The notes beneath the pieces were generated by a model that was given only the letters and a program-made list of their open reading frames with translations, did no database searches and was not told the DNA's origin. Both the position numbers and the translations under genes were made by a program. Positions 18,023 through 28,064 of a stretch of DNA of 64,000 nucleotides are shown here, piece by piece. The stretch's first letter is position 1, and every line of letters begins with the position of its first letter. Source of the DNA: Planctomycetota bacterium (GTDB lineage Bacteria > Planctomycetota > UBA8108 > JACQVS01); contig JANQLS010000108.1 of assembly GCA_028280485.1 (NCBI GenBank), forward strand, positions 1 to 64,000, written 5' to 3'.

Positions 18023-19552
18023 ATGAACGATAACCATCCTCTTAGCGAATTAGACCTTAGCATGACTCGCCGTCAGCTCTTTGGGCGTACGGCCCTCGGA
18101 TTGGGAACGGCGAGTTTAGCTCATCTCTTTCAGGGATCATCAAGTCTGATTGCGAATGAAGCATCGAAGGCTGGCCAAGATCTCAACGGTGGAATCCATC
18201 ACAAGGCCACGGCTAAACGAGTCATCTACCTCTTTATGAGTGGAGGTCCGAGTCACCACGATCTTTGGGACTACAAACCCAAGCTCAAAGAGAAGTACGG
18301 GAAGCAACTTCCTAGCAACATTCGCGATGGGCAGCGAGTGACTGGGATGACTGCGAATCAACGCCAGGGTTTTCCGATCGCTCCCTCGAAATACAAATTC
18401 ACTCGCCAAGAAAATAACGACCGTGGAGTCTACGTGAGTGAGCTTCTTCCCTATACCGCTAAGGTGGCGAAAGAGCTCTGCGTTGTTCATTCAACGTTTA
18501 CAGAAGCCATCAACCACGACCCGGCGATCACTTACATTCAAACGGGAAGCCAAGTTCCCGGCCGACCGAGTCTCGGTGCTTGGTTGAGTTACGGCTTAGG
18601 GACGATGAACGAAAACCTTCCCTCTTACGTGGTGATGCATGCGCGGAGTCGTTTCCCTGAACAGAGTTTATTTAACCGCCTTTGGGGGACGGGCTTCATG
18701 CCGTCTGATCATCAAGGAATCTTGCTCCGAAGCCAGGGAGATCCGGTTCTCTACTTGAGCAATCCTAAAGGAGTTCGTTCCGAAGATCGCCGAGAGCAAT
18801 TAGATCTTCTCAAAATGATCAATGAAGGTCACCACGAGAAGTACCAAGACCCCGAAGTGCTCGCTCGCATCAAGCAGCACGAGATGGCTTACCGAATGCA
18901 AACCTCGGTTCCTGAGTTGATGAATATCAAAGATGAAGGCCCCGAGACCTTTAAGCTCTACGGAGAAGAAGCCAAGCAACCCGGCACTTTTGCAGCCTGT
19001 TGTTTAAATGCCCGTCGCCTCGCTGAGCGCGGAGTTCGAAACATTCAAATTTTCCATCGGGGATGGGATGCTCACGGAAACCTCCCTCGTGAACACGAGT
19101 CACAATCTAAGGATGTCGATCGTGGTTCCTACGCCTTGATCCAAGATTTAAAGAATCGCGGGATGCTCGAAGATACATTGGTGATTTGGGGAGGCGAATT
19201 CGGGCGTACCACTTACTGTCAGGGTGGCTTGTCGAAACAAAATTACGGCCGGGATCACCATCCTCGTTGTTTTAGCGTCTGGATGGCAGGCGGGGGAGTT
19301 AAGCCGGGAATCACCTATGGGCAAACCGATGATTATGCCTACAATATTGCTCATCCCGATGGGGCGCCGATGTTTCCACAGCCCAATAAAGAAAATAAGT
19401 GGACTCCGGGAACCATGCACATTCACGATTTGAATGCGACGGTCTTACACCTTTTGGGTATTGACCATCGAAGATTGACTTATCGTTATCAAGGACGCGA
19501 TTTCCGATTGACCGACATTCATGGTCATGTCATTCAAGACCTTATCCTGTGA
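18023..19552 (+). CDS. DUF1501 protein, Tat-exported sulfatase/phosphatase-fold, cassette 1
   Basis: 509 residues. The N-terminus has a twin-arginine-like signal (MTRRQLFGRTALGLG). The DUF1501 hallmarks are present: FMSGGPSHHDLWDYKP near residue 72, WGGEFGRT near 388, the RDHHPRCFSVWMAGGG block, and the C-terminal HDLNATVLHLLGIDHRRLTY. The family has an alkaline-phosphatase-like fold, and the conserved Asp and His residues are in place for metal binding. It follows its PSCyt1 partner by 57 bases and precedes the CehA/McbA-like gene by seven, so the three should be co-transcribed. The substrate is unknown. Confidence 0.9.
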   Translation: MNDNHPLSELDLSMTRRQLFGRTALGLGTASLAHLFQGSSSLIANEASKAGQDLNGGIHHKATAKRVIYLFMSGGPSHHDLWDYKPKLKEKYGKQLPSNIRDGQRVTGMTANQRQGFPIAPSKYKFTRQENNDRGVYVSELLPYTAKVAKELCVVHSTFTEAINHDPAITYIQTGSQVPGRPSLGAWLSYGLGTMNENLPSYVVMHARSRFPEQSLFNRLWGTGFMPSDHQGILLRSQGDPVLYLSNPKGVRSEDRREQLDLLKMINEGHHEKYQDPEVLARIKQHEMAYRMQTSVPELMNIKDEGPETFKLYGEEAKQPGTFAACCLNARRLAERGVRNIQIFHRGWDAHGNLPREHESQSKDVDRGSYALIQDLKNRGMLEDTLVIWGGEFGRTTYCQGGLSKQNYGRDHHPRCFSVWMAGGGVKPGITYGQTDDYAYNIAHPDGAPMFPQPNKENKWTPGTMHIHDLNATVLHLLGIDHRRLTYRYQGRDFRLTDIHGHVIQDLIL

Positions 19553-19559
19553 GAAGAAC

Positions 19560-21869
19560 ATGAAGAACACAAAGTGGTCCTGCCCTCGACTCCTGATCGT
19601 TTTTGGGTTTCTCTTTAGCCTCGCACTGCCTATGAATTTAAGGGCAGAATTGCCCTTGGTAAAAGTGGAGTTCCAGCCCTTCGTTCAAGCGGTCAAGCGC
19701 TTGATCACCGCTTTGGATATGGCAGGGGCGCCACTCGATAAGAAAGATCTTTCACAGCTTGAGAAGCTCTTAGCTGGTAAAGGTGAAGACCACGCCCACG
19801 AAAAAATTCAAAAGATTCTCGATAAGCACTGTTTAATCGGAGTTCACATCAATCCCGAAAGTCGGGTCAAAGTTCAGGAAGGGCCCTGCAAGAAAGAGTT
19901 GATGCAACAAGGTTGGCGTACCTTTTTGATCAAGGTTCACAACGAAGCCGGCGTCACTGCGCCTTTAAAAGCGTCTAGCCCGAACGCAAAACCACTTTAT
20001 AAGAGAAGTACGGGTTCCCCAGATCCCAAGAGAACGATCCCTGAAGGTGAAGTGATCCATCGCTTTTTAGATATCCATTCGATCGTTCGGTCGCCCTTAA
20101 AGAAAACCTTGTCGGGTTTGGAAGCAGAGTACCGTATTCTTCAACTCTATTGTCGGGATGCGGGAAAGAGAGAAGCCAAACTTGCTTTCGATGTGGGGCA
20201 AGGAACGCAAGACTTAGGATTTAGAAACGAAGTTTCGATTCTTTTTAACTCGAAACGCGCCGTGGAAGTGGTTCTCGAAGTCAAAGATTTTAACGGACGA
20301 GATGTCATGGCCTCGTTCATCATTCGAGATGAACGCAATCGACTCTACCCCTCACCCTCACGTCGCCTAGCGCCCGATTTTTTCTTCCATCCTCAAGTTT
20401 ATCGAGAAACGGGAGAATCCATTTTCCTCCCTCCCGGAAAGTACTCCGTTGAATACGGAAGAGGGCCTGAGTATCTCACAAAACATACGACGATCGAAAT
20501 CCCCGATACCGTCAGTCATAAGGTGCGATTTAATTTAGAGCGTTGGATTCAAACTTCAAAGGAAGGCTGGTGGTCGGGAGACCATCACATTCACGCTGCG
20601 GGCTGTGCTCACTACGAAAGTCCTATGGAAGGGGTTTTACCTCAAGATATGATGCGCCATTGTTTGGGAGAAGATCTCAATGTAGGTTGCGTTTTGTCCT
20701 GGGGACCCTGTTGGTACTTTCAAAAGCAGTTCTTCGAAGGGAAGGTGAATGCCTTTTCTAAAGATGAATACCTCATGCGTTATGACGTAGAAGTTTCAGG
20801 TTTCCCTTCTTCTCATGCGGGTCACTTGTCACTTCTCAGACTCGTTGAGGATGACTACCCCGGTACGACCAAAATTCATGAATGGCCCAGCTGGGATCTT
20901 CCCATTCTTCAATGGGCTCAAAAGCAAGGGGGAATCGCTGGGTTCAGTCACAGTGGTTGGGGTTTACAAATTCCCGGTGACCATCTTCCGAATTACAACA
21001 TGCCTCCCTTCGATGGAATCGGAGCGAATGAATACATCGTTGACGTCGTTCACGGAGCTGTCGATTTTATTTCAACGGTCGACACTCCCATCATTTGGGA
21101 GCTTAACATTTGGTACCACACTCTGAATTGTGGTTATCGAGCTCGTATCAGTGGTGAGACCGATTTCCCCTGTATTTACGGAGAAAAAGTGGGTCTCGGA
21201 CGCTCGTACGTCAAGATGACTCGAACTCCAGGTAAACCTCTCAATTTTGATACTTGGGCCTTAGGAGTCAAAGATGGTCGCAATTACGTCTCGGATGGAA
21301 AGTCACATCTAATGGACTTCACGGTCGGAGGGGTCAAAATGGGAGAGCCAGGGTCTCAAGGAAAAATCAGTGAACTTCAGCTCAATGGAAAACAATCCGT
21401 AAAAATGAAAGCTCGAGTCGCTTCTCGATTAAATGAAAAACCCAATCCCAGCATTAAAAATCGACCCTTAAGTCATAAGCCGTACTGGGACGTTGAGCGA
21501 GCTCGTATCGGTAAGACTCGACAAGTACCCGTCGAAGTCGTCGTTAACGGGAAGTCGGTAGCAACTAAAAATATTCTCGCCGATGGGACGATTCGAGATA
21601 TTGAGTTTGATATTCCGATTAAGCATTCCAGTTGGGTCGCCTTGCGCATTTTCCCCAGTGCTCACACCAACCCAGTCTTTATTCACGTCGATGGGAAGCC
21701 CATCCGTGCGAGCAAGAAGAGCGCCGAGTGGTGTTTAAAAGCCGTCGATGTTTGTTGGAATCAAAAGCAGGGCCGTATTCGTGACTCAGAAAAACCAGCG
21801 GCCATCAAAGCTTACGATGTGGCTCGGCAAGCCTACCGACAAGCGGTTAGAGATTCGGTTGAGGATTGA
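19560..21869 (+). CDS. CehA/McbA-family metallohydrolase (PHP-like), exported
   Basis: 769 residues from the ATG at 19560, which follows the previous stop by seven bases and has GAGAAG upstream; an earlier in-frame start at 19521 would overlap the DUF1501 gene and lacks a signal. A Sec signal ends near MNLRA. An N-terminal beta-rich half is followed by the catalytic region with GDHHIHAAGCAHYESP near residue 340, SHAGHL near 417 and GGIAGFSHSG. These are the His/Asp metal ligands of the PHP-type CehA/McbA family, known for carbamate and phosphoester hydrolysis in other members. Its position between two cytochrome/DUF1501 pairs suggests a role in the same degradation pathway. Confidence 0.82.
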   Translation: MKNTKWSCPRLLIVFGFLFSLALPMNLRAELPLVKVEFQPFVQAVKRLITALDMAGAPLDKKDLSQLEKLLAGKGEDHAHEKIQKILDKHCLIGVHINPESRVKVQEGPCKKELMQQGWRTFLIKVHNEAGVTAPLKASSPNAKPLYKRSTGSPDPKRTIPEGEVIHRFLDIHSIVRSPLKKTLSGLEAEYRILQLYCRDAGKREAKLAFDVGQGTQDLGFRNEVSILFNSKRAVEVVLEVKDFNGRDVMASFIIRDERNRLYPSPSRRLAPDFFFHPQVYRETGESIFLPPGKYSVEYGRGPEYLTKHTTIEIPDTVSHKVRFNLERWIQTSKEGWWSGDHHIHAAGCAHYESPMEGVLPQDMMRHCLGEDLNVGCVLSWGPCWYFQKQFFEGKVNAFSKDEYLMRYDVEVSGFPSSHAGHLSLLRLVEDDYPGTTKIHEWPSWDLPILQWAQKQGGIAGFSHSGWGLQIPGDHLPNYNMPPFDGIGANEYIVDVVHGAVDFISTVDTPIIWELNIWYHTLNCGYRARISGETDFPCIYGEKVGLGRSYVKMTRTPGKPLNFDTWALGVKDGRNYVSDGKSHLMDFTVGGVKMGEPGSQGKISELQLNGKQSVKMKARVASRLNEKPNPSIKNRPLSHKPYWDVERARIGKTRQVPVEVVVNGKSVATKNILADGTIRDIEFDIPIKHSSWVALRIFPSAHTNPVFIHVDGKPIRASKKSAEWCLKAVDVCWNQKQGRIRDSEKPAAIKAYDVARQAYRQAVRDSVED

Positions 21870-21887
21870 GAACGAGGTCGTTGAGTT

Positions 21888-24692
21888 TTGATATCACCCA
21901 CTGTGAATAATTTCATCGTTCTCAGAGCCCTGGTGCTTCTCATTGGGCTACTGAGTTTATCTCTGGGAGCACTACAGGGAGAAGAACTCTCTTCGAAAGC
22001 GAAAGAAGAGTTTTTCGAGAAATCGATACGTCCTCTCCTCTATGAGAATTGTTTTAAGTGCCACGGAGAGAAAGTGCAAAAATCGGGTCTGAGATTAGAC
22101 TCGAGAGCCGCCTTGCTTCGAGGCGGAGAAGGGGGAAAGGTTGTCGATCTTAAGAATCCTGATTCCAGCCGATTGATACGAGCCGTCGCCTATGAGGGGG
22201 AGCTGTTGATGCCTCCCAAGAAGCGATTGCCCCAAGAGAAGGTCGACCTTCTCAGGCGTTGGCTTCAATGGGGCGCTCCCTGGCCGAATTCTAAGAAGGC
22301 CACTTCGACCGAAACCCAACCTACGAATTACCTTGATTGGGCTAAGGAAGTGCGTGAAGAGCATTGGTCTTTTCTCCCAGTTCAGCCCGTCCAGCTTCCC
22401 TCGATTCAAAACCCCAGTCGAGCTTTCAATCCTATCGACACTTTCATTCTCGATCACTTGGATCGAAAGGGCCTTCAACTCTCAGAGGTTGCCGATCGAC
22501 AAACTTTGATTCGTCGATTGCATTTTGCTTTGACGGGCTTACCTCCTAGCCCTGAAAGCATTCGCGAGTTTATTGCTGATGACTCTCCGGATGCCTATTC
22601 TCGCTTGGTAGAGCGTTTGTTGGATTCTCCCCAGTACGGTGAACGTTGGGCGCGACACTGGTTGGATGTCGCTCGCTTTGCCGACACTCGAGGTTATGTC
22701 TTTACTCAAGAGCGCACGTACGCCTACGCTTACACTTATCGAGATTATGTCATCCGTTCCTTTAACGAAGATCTCCCTTACGATCGTTTTCTCTTAGAAC
22801 AACTCGCGGCGGATCTATTGGATCTCAAAGAAGATAATCGAGCATTAGCCGCATTGGGATTTTTGACTTTGGGTCGGCGTTTTCTCAACAACGTTCACGA
22901 CATCATCGATGACCGAATCGATACGGTCGGGCGCGGTTTGCAGGGTCTAACCTTAGCTTGTGCCCGTTGCCATGATCATAAGTTCGATCCCATTTCCACT
23001 CGCGAGTACTATTCGCTTTATGGTGTTTTCGCGGGCTCTTATGAGCCTAAAGAGGGGGAACTCCCGTTGATTGGCCAGCCGGAAGAAAATCCTCTTTACC
23101 CAAAATATATTGAGGAACGGCAAAAGATCCTCGATCAAAAAGAGAATTTCCGAAAAGGGAAAGCTCAAGCGATTCGTAATCATTTCATCGAATACACCGC
23201 AGATTACCTTTTAGCTGTGGCTCGACCCGATAAGATTGAAGCCCCTCAGTTCTTTGTACGACTCAAGCAAAAAGATTACCGAAGACGAACGTTGAGTCGT
23301 TGGCAAGCCTACAGTAAGAGCTTGAGTCAAAGAAATGTTCCGGCACTGCTCCCGTGGTTTGCGTTCAGTCGGTTGAAAGCAGGAAAAGATTTTCCAACGG
23401 AAGCCAAGAAGATCATCGAAGGATTGGGAAAGAATGAGTTCCAAGCTGTTCCTCCCAAGGTGACCGAGGCCTTTAAAAAGAACTCACCGAAATCACTTAA
23501 AGAAGTCGCGAAAATTTATGATCAACTTTTTAGCGAAGCTCGAAAATCCAAAGATCCTTCTGAGTTAGAAAAAGTATTTCTCGCGATTTTAAAAGGCCCC
23601 GCTACTCCAGCTTCCTTTTCCCCGGCACAAGTAGATCAAGTTTTCAATCGACAAGACCGCCAAGGTTTAAGAAATATCGATAAGAAGCTCGATCGATTGA
23701 GTGTGCGTCATGCGGGGGCTCCCGCTCGCGCGATGGTTTTGAGGGAACATCAAAATGCCTTTCAACCCGTTGTATTTAAGCGGGGTAATCCCCGGAATCG
23801 GGGAGAGCGCGTCAACTTGCAATACTTAGCCGTCGTTCAACGCCCTCAACCTGAGCCGTTTAAAACGGGGGGTGGTCGATTGGAGCTCGCAGAGACGATC
23901 GCTTCAGAAAAGAATCCACTGACGGCGCGGGTTTGGGTGAATCGAGTTTGGCAACAGCATTTTGGTCACGGACTCGTACGCACTCCGGGAGACTTTGGTT
24001 TGACCGGAGAAGTTCCCAGCCATCCCCGATTGCTCGACTACCTCGCTCATTACTTAATCGAAAATGACTGGTCGACAAAAGCCTTACAACGCCTGATTTT
24101 AAGTTCACGGGTCTACCGTCAAAAAGTTCTATTCAATCAAAAGGCTGCATTAAAGGATCCCGACAACCGTCTCTTGTGGAGTCAAAACCGCCGCCGATTA
24201 GAATTCGAGCCCTTGAGAGATTCGATGCTTTATCATTCGGGTTCACTCGAGGTGACTCAAGGCGGAAGGTCCGTCAATATTCTTTCGAAGCCGTTTTCGC
24301 GTCGACGTAGTCTCTATGGATTCGTCGACCGTCAAAATCTCCCCGGATTGTTTCGCACCTTTGATTTGGCGAGCCCTGACACTTCAACGGTGAAACGGCA
24401 CGAAACGACGGTTCCTCAGCAGTACCTCTTCCTGCTCAATGGACCTTTCGTGAATCGAGTGGCTCAAAGGTGGGCTCAAAAGCTCTCGAAAAGTTTCGAG
24501 GGACATCTCAAAAATGGTTTTAAGCCATTAATCGAAAGTTTGGCCTGGGAGGCTTGGGGGCGAGCGCCATCGAAGTTGGAACTTGAAGCCAGTCTAAAGT
24601 ATTTAGGCGCTAGCAAAGAGTTGGAAACCCAAAAACTGGAAGAACTCTGCCAAGCCTATATCCTTTCGAGTGAGTATTCGTTTGTGGATTGA
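21888..24692 (+). CDS. PSCyt1/DUF1549/DUF1553 cytochrome-type protein, cassette 2
   Basis: 934 residues from a TTG at 21888 with GAGG ten bases upstream; a GTG at 21903 is possible but lacks such a site. A signal segment is followed by the c-heme motif CFKCH at residues 55-59, DUF1549 with CARCHDHKFDP near residue 358, and DUF1553 (NRVWQQHFGHGLVRTPGDFG, later STVKRHETTVPQQYLFLLNG). It is diverged from the cassette 1 protein, especially in the middle, so the two cassettes probably act on different substrates or at different steps. The gene starts 18 bases after the metallohydrolase gene and is followed by its DUF1501 partner after 43 bases. Confidence 0.9.
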   Translation: MISPTVNNFIVLRALVLLIGLLSLSLGALQGEELSSKAKEEFFEKSIRPLLYENCFKCHGEKVQKSGLRLDSRAALLRGGEGGKVVDLKNPDSSRLIRAVAYEGELLMPPKKRLPQEKVDLLRRWLQWGAPWPNSKKATSTETQPTNYLDWAKEVREEHWSFLPVQPVQLPSIQNPSRAFNPIDTFILDHLDRKGLQLSEVADRQTLIRRLHFALTGLPPSPESIREFIADDSPDAYSRLVERLLDSPQYGERWARHWLDVARFADTRGYVFTQERTYAYAYTYRDYVIRSFNEDLPYDRFLLEQLAADLLDLKEDNRALAALGFLTLGRRFLNNVHDIIDDRIDTVGRGLQGLTLACARCHDHKFDPISTREYYSLYGVFAGSYEPKEGELPLIGQPEENPLYPKYIEERQKILDQKENFRKGKAQAIRNHFIEYTADYLLAVARPDKIEAPQFFVRLKQKDYRRRTLSRWQAYSKSLSQRNVPALLPWFAFSRLKAGKDFPTEAKKIIEGLGKNEFQAVPPKVTEAFKKNSPKSLKEVAKIYDQLFSEARKSKDPSELEKVFLAILKGPATPASFSPAQVDQVFNRQDRQGLRNIDKKLDRLSVRHAGAPARAMVLREHQNAFQPVVFKRGNPRNRGERVNLQYLAVVQRPQPEPFKTGGGRLELAETIASEKNPLTARVWVNRVWQQHFGHGLVRTPGDFGLTGEVPSHPRLLDYLAHYLIENDWSTKALQRLILSSRVYRQKVLFNQKAALKDPDNRLLWSQNRRRLEFEPLRDSMLYHSGSLEVTQGGRSVNILSKPFSRRRSLYGFVDRQNLPGLFRTFDLASPDTSTVKRHETTVPQQYLFLLNGPFVNRVAQRWAQKLSKSFEGHLKNGFKPLIESLAWEAWGRAPSKLELEASLKYLGASKELETQKLEELCQAYILSSEYSFVD

Positions 24693-24735
24693 GACCACGG
24701 TCTTCAGTTCAAATTAAAGTAGAGAAATAAACAAA

Positions 24736-26190
24736 ATGTCTTCAGCCGGTCACTCAAGAAATTCTGAACTCCTCAGCCGTCGAGAGCTCTTAGCTCGTAG
24801 TGGTATGGGGATGGCCTCGCTGGGACTCTCAGCTCTCTTGGGATCTCCCTTGCTTTCGAAATCACCTGAGGTGAAGGTCGATCCCACTCGCCCTTTAGCC
24901 CCGCGCTTGCCTCATTTCAAGCCCCGGGCTAAACACGTGATCCATCTCTTCATGAATGGCGGTCCGTCTCATGTCGATACTTTTGATCCCAAGCCGAAGC
25001 TGAAGCAGTACGCCGGAAAGCTCCTCCCTTTTAAAAACTTGAGAACAGAACGTCGAACGGGTGCTGCGTTTCCTTCACCCTTCGAGTTTAAAAACCGGGG
25101 TCGATCGGGCATCGAAATCAGTGAGCTCTTTCCTCATGTGGCCCAGTCGGCGGATGAACTCTGCGTCGTTCGATCGATGCACGCCGATGTACCGAATCAC
25201 GAACCTTCTCTCCTTTTGATGAACTGTGGAGAAGCTCGATTGATTCGACCTAGTTTCGGGTCATGGCTTACCTACGGTCTGGGTACTGAGAATCAAAACT
25301 TGCCGGGCTTTATCGCGATGTGCCCGGGAGGGTATCCCATTCAAGAGACGCAAAACTGGCAGTCGGCTTTCTTACCGGGAGTCTATCAGGGAACGTATCT
25401 CAATACGCATCACCGAAACGTTGAGAAGTTGATCGAGAATGTCCGCAATTCTCGACTCGATCTCGCCCAACAGCGTAAGCAGGTGGATCTCGTTCAAACT
25501 TTCAATAAAGAACACATCGAAAAGCGCCCGGGGGATCCTAAATTGGAAGCTCGTATTCAATCCCTCGAACTCGCCTACCGCATGCAAATTGAGGCGAGCG
25601 ATGCTTTTGACTTAAATCAAGAGCCGAAGTACATTCGAGAGATGTACGGAGACACGGTGCAGGGACGCCAAATCTTACTCGCTCGAAGGTTGGTGGAAAG
25701 GGGAGTGCGCTTTGTGCAAGTATGGCATGGAGCTGGGCAACCCTGGGATAATCACGACGACATCGAAGTGAACCACCGACGCCTCGCCAAAGAGTGCGAC
25801 CAAGCCATCGGGAGTCTCTTAAAGGATTTGAAGGATCGTGGCCTTTTAGATGAAACCTTGGTACTTTGGGGGGGAGAGTTTGGGAGAACACCTACGGTCG
25901 AACTTCCCCAAGCCGGTGCCAATCAAGGTAAGATCAATGGTCGTGATCACAACCACCATGGTTTTACGGTTTGGATGGCCGGCGGAGGCGTCAAGGGAGG
26001 CATCACCTACGGGGCGACCGATGAATTTGGGTTTAGGGCGGTAGAAGATCGCGTGCATGTTCATGATCTCCATGCGACGATGCTCCATCTCTTGGGTTTT
26101 GATCACGAGCGACTCACGTACCACCATGCCGGACGCGACTTTCGACTCACCGATGTTTATGGGCAAGTCATCCCTGAATTGATCGCATAG
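24736..26190 (+). CDS. DUF1501 protein, Tat-exported, cassette 2
   Basis: 484 residues. A twin-arginine signal (SRRELLARSGMG) is followed by a hydrophobic stretch. Hallmarks of DUF1501 are present: HLFMNGGPSHVDTFDPKP, WGGEFGRTPTVELP, NGRDHNHHGFTVWMAGGG and the final HDLHATMLHLLGFDHERLTY. It closes the second cytochrome cassette. The next gene (RDD) starts 42 bases downstream on the same strand, so read-through into the MoxR/DUF58 group is possible. The enzymatic reaction is unknown. Confidence 0.9.
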   Translation: MSSAGHSRNSELLSRRELLARSGMGMASLGLSALLGSPLLSKSPEVKVDPTRPLAPRLPHFKPRAKHVIHLFMNGGPSHVDTFDPKPKLKQYAGKLLPFKNLRTERRTGAAFPSPFEFKNRGRSGIEISELFPHVAQSADELCVVRSMHADVPNHEPSLLLMNCGEARLIRPSFGSWLTYGLGTENQNLPGFIAMCPGGYPIQETQNWQSAFLPGVYQGTYLNTHHRNVEKLIENVRNSRLDLAQQRKQVDLVQTFNKEHIEKRPGDPKLEARIQSLELAYRMQIEASDAFDLNQEPKYIREMYGDTVQGRQILLARRLVERGVRFVQVWHGAGQPWDNHDDIEVNHRRLAKECDQAIGSLLKDLKDRGLLDETLVLWGGEFGRTPTVELPQAGANQGKINGRDHNHHGFTVWMAGGGVKGGITYGATDEFGFRAVEDRVHVHDLHATMLHLLGFDHERLTYHHAGRDFRLTDVYGQVIPELIA

Positions 26191-26232
26191 ATGATGATCA
26201 AGTTCAGCGATTCTTATTTTTGAGGAGAAGGA

Positions 26233-27060
26233 TTGAAAGTAATTGATTGTGCCGTTCAAATTGAAACTCCCGAAAGTGCCATTTTAAATTTTCACTTGGC
26301 GGGGGCGGGGACTCGGGCAGCAGCCTACGCATTAGATGTATTGATTCGCGTTCTCTTCTTCGTGATTCTTCAATTCATTATGGGGTTCATCGGTGTCTTA
26401 CCGGGCTTCGAAGATTTTTCGGCCGGGATGTTTATTTTCGCCTGGTTCATTATCGACTGGGGTTATAGCTGTCTTTTCGAGGGCTTGTGGCGGGGACAAA
26501 CTCCGGGCAAGCGCGCCTTAGGGTTGAGGGTTATTAAAGAAGGGGGATATTCGATTGGATTTTTTGATGCCCTGACCCGCAATCTTCTGAGAGCCGCTGA
26601 TAACCCTGCGATGATCACGATGGGGATCGGATTCCTGGTCATGTTATCGAGTAAAAAAATGCAGCGGATCGGGGATATGGTTGCCGGCACCATTGTCATT
26701 CGTGAAAAACATACTGGATTGAAAAACACCTTTCGACCCCCTGAGGAACTGATTCCCTTGGAATCTCAGGAACTCTCTTCTTCCTACCGCCCAGGAGATC
26801 GGGTCATGGGTTTGCTCGATCGGTTCTTTAAACGGTGGGGGGCTCAAGGAAATCCTCGCCAGCAAGAGATCGCTCTTCAGCTCGCTATTCCCTTAGCGAA
26901 GAAGATGGGGTATTTAGGAAGTTTAAAACCGATCGAAGAAGACCCCACCGAATTTCTACTCCGAGTTTATAAAACGTTTTCGAATCCAGAAGAACATGAA
27001 TCCCAAGATCGAAACCGGCGTTCCCGTAAGCGATCGTTCAAGCGCAGGGGGGCAGCATGA
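26233..27060 (+). CDS. RDD-family membrane protein
   Basis: 275 residues. A TTG start is preceded by a strong GAGGAGAAGGA. The RDD domain fills residues 24-155, with Arg/Asp positions in AGTRAAAYALDVLIRV and in the later GLWRGQTPGKRALGLRV block, and three to four membrane helices. The C-terminal 100 residues are soluble and end in a very basic tail (RNRRSRKRSFKRR). It is the first gene of the RDD-SpoIIM-DUF4129-DUF4350-MoxR-DUF58 group and overlaps the next by ATGA. The RDD family has been linked to transport, but its role in this context is unknown. Confidence 0.87.
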   Translation: MKVIDCAVQIETPESAILNFHLAGAGTRAAAYALDVLIRVLFFVILQFIMGFIGVLPGFEDFSAGMFIFAWFIIDWGYSCLFEGLWRGQTPGKRALGLRVIKEGGYSIGFFDALTRNLLRAADNPAMITMGIGFLVMLSSKKMQRIGDMVAGTIVIREKHTGLKNTFRPPEELIPLESQELSSSYRPGDRVMGLLDRFFKRWGAQGNPRQQEIALQLAIPLAKKMGYLGSLKPIEEDPTEFLLRVYKTFSNPEEHESQDRNRRSRKRSFKRRGAA

Positions 27061-28064
27061 ATCGCACATCTTTTATTCGAGAACGGCGACCGGATTGGAA
27101 AAATTTTGATTCTCTGTTGAGTGAATTCGGAAGTAAGAAAAAACGTTCTTCACTGACAGGAGACAAGGTCTCTGAGTTTTCGAGATTGTTTCGAGCGGTC
27201 TGCTACGACTTAGCGACAGTGAGGTCTCGAGATTGGGGCCGTGATCTCGAAGAGTACTTAAACGACTTAGTCGCGCGTGGGCACAATTCCTTGTACGCTT
27301 CACCTCCCGGGCGGCCGCGGGCCATGCTCCGGTTCTTGTTGACGGGCTTTCCGCAACTCTTTCGGCAGAATTTAAGGTACTTTTGGATTTCTTTAGTTCT
27401 CTTTGTCCTGCCGGGAGTCATCGCAGGGCTCTTGGTTGGGATCGATGAAAATTATGTTTCTTACATCCTTCCCCGAGACATGTTGAATCAAATGGAGCTG
27501 ATGTACAGCGAGGAGACTTGGGGCGCACGTAATTCAGACTCCAATTTAGGTACGGGGCACGGGGCGAGTATGACAGGTTTCTACATTATGAATAATGTAG
27601 GTATCTCGTTTCGTTGTTTTGCTACTGGCATCTTCTTCGGGATCGGAACGATTTTCTTTCTCGTCTACAATAGTATCGTTTTAGGCACGATCACCTCTTA
27701 CCTCATCGTCAAAGGGCATTCAGATAACTTCTTTAACTTTGTCTTTGCTCACGGTTCCTTCGAATTGACGGCGATCGTGATCGCAGGGGCGGCGGGCTTG
27801 ATCATCGGGCACAGCCTTGTACGGCCGGGTCCCTACGGGATGATGGCATCGCTTAAGGAAAGAGGATTCGTCGCTATTCAGTTAGCCTCGGGTGCGGCTG
27901 TCATGCTTTTTATCGCGGCTTTCATCGAAGCCTTTTGGTCTCCCTCTCCATTTTTAAATCAGTATCTCTTCTTGAAGCACGCCGGGGGAGCAACCTTCTG
28001 GCTTGCTGTCGTCTTCTACCTCTCATTTGCAGGACGTGGTCAGGGGGCTGGAAGTGAAACTTGA
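27057..28064 (+). CDS. Stage II sporulation protein M (SpoIIM/DUF95)-like membrane protein
   Basis: 335 residues. A soluble, arginine-rich N-terminal 90 residues are followed by about six membrane helices with typical family segments (GISFRCFATGIFFGIGTIFF, FAHGSFELTAIVIAGAAGL). Non-sporulating bacteria carry this family next to RDD, MoxR and DUF58 genes, as here; the name does not imply sporulation. The ATG overlaps the RDD stop by four bases and the end overlaps the next gene by eleven, so translation of the three is probably coupled. Confidence 0.87.
   Translation: MNRTSFIRERRPDWKNFDSLLSEFGSKKKRSSLTGDKVSEFSRLFRAVCYDLATVRSRDWGRDLEEYLNDLVARGHNSLYASPPGRPRAMLRFLLTGFPQLFRQNLRYFWISLVLFVLPGVIAGLLVGIDENYVSYILPRDMLNQMELMYSEETWGARNSDSNLGTGHGASMTGFYIMNNVGISFRCFATGIFFGIGTIFFLVYNSIVLGTITSYLIVKGHSDNFFNFVFAHGSFELTAIVIAGAAGLIIGHSLVRPGPYGMMASLKERGFVAIQLASGAAVMLFIAAFIEAFWSPSPFLNQYLFLKHAGGATFWLAVVFYLSFAGRGQGAGSET

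Noticed and set aside
27057..28064. SpoIIM-like gene as evidence for sporulation
   Set aside because: The family is common in non-sporulating bacteria beside RDD, MoxR and DUF58 genes, and no other sporulation gene is in the window.
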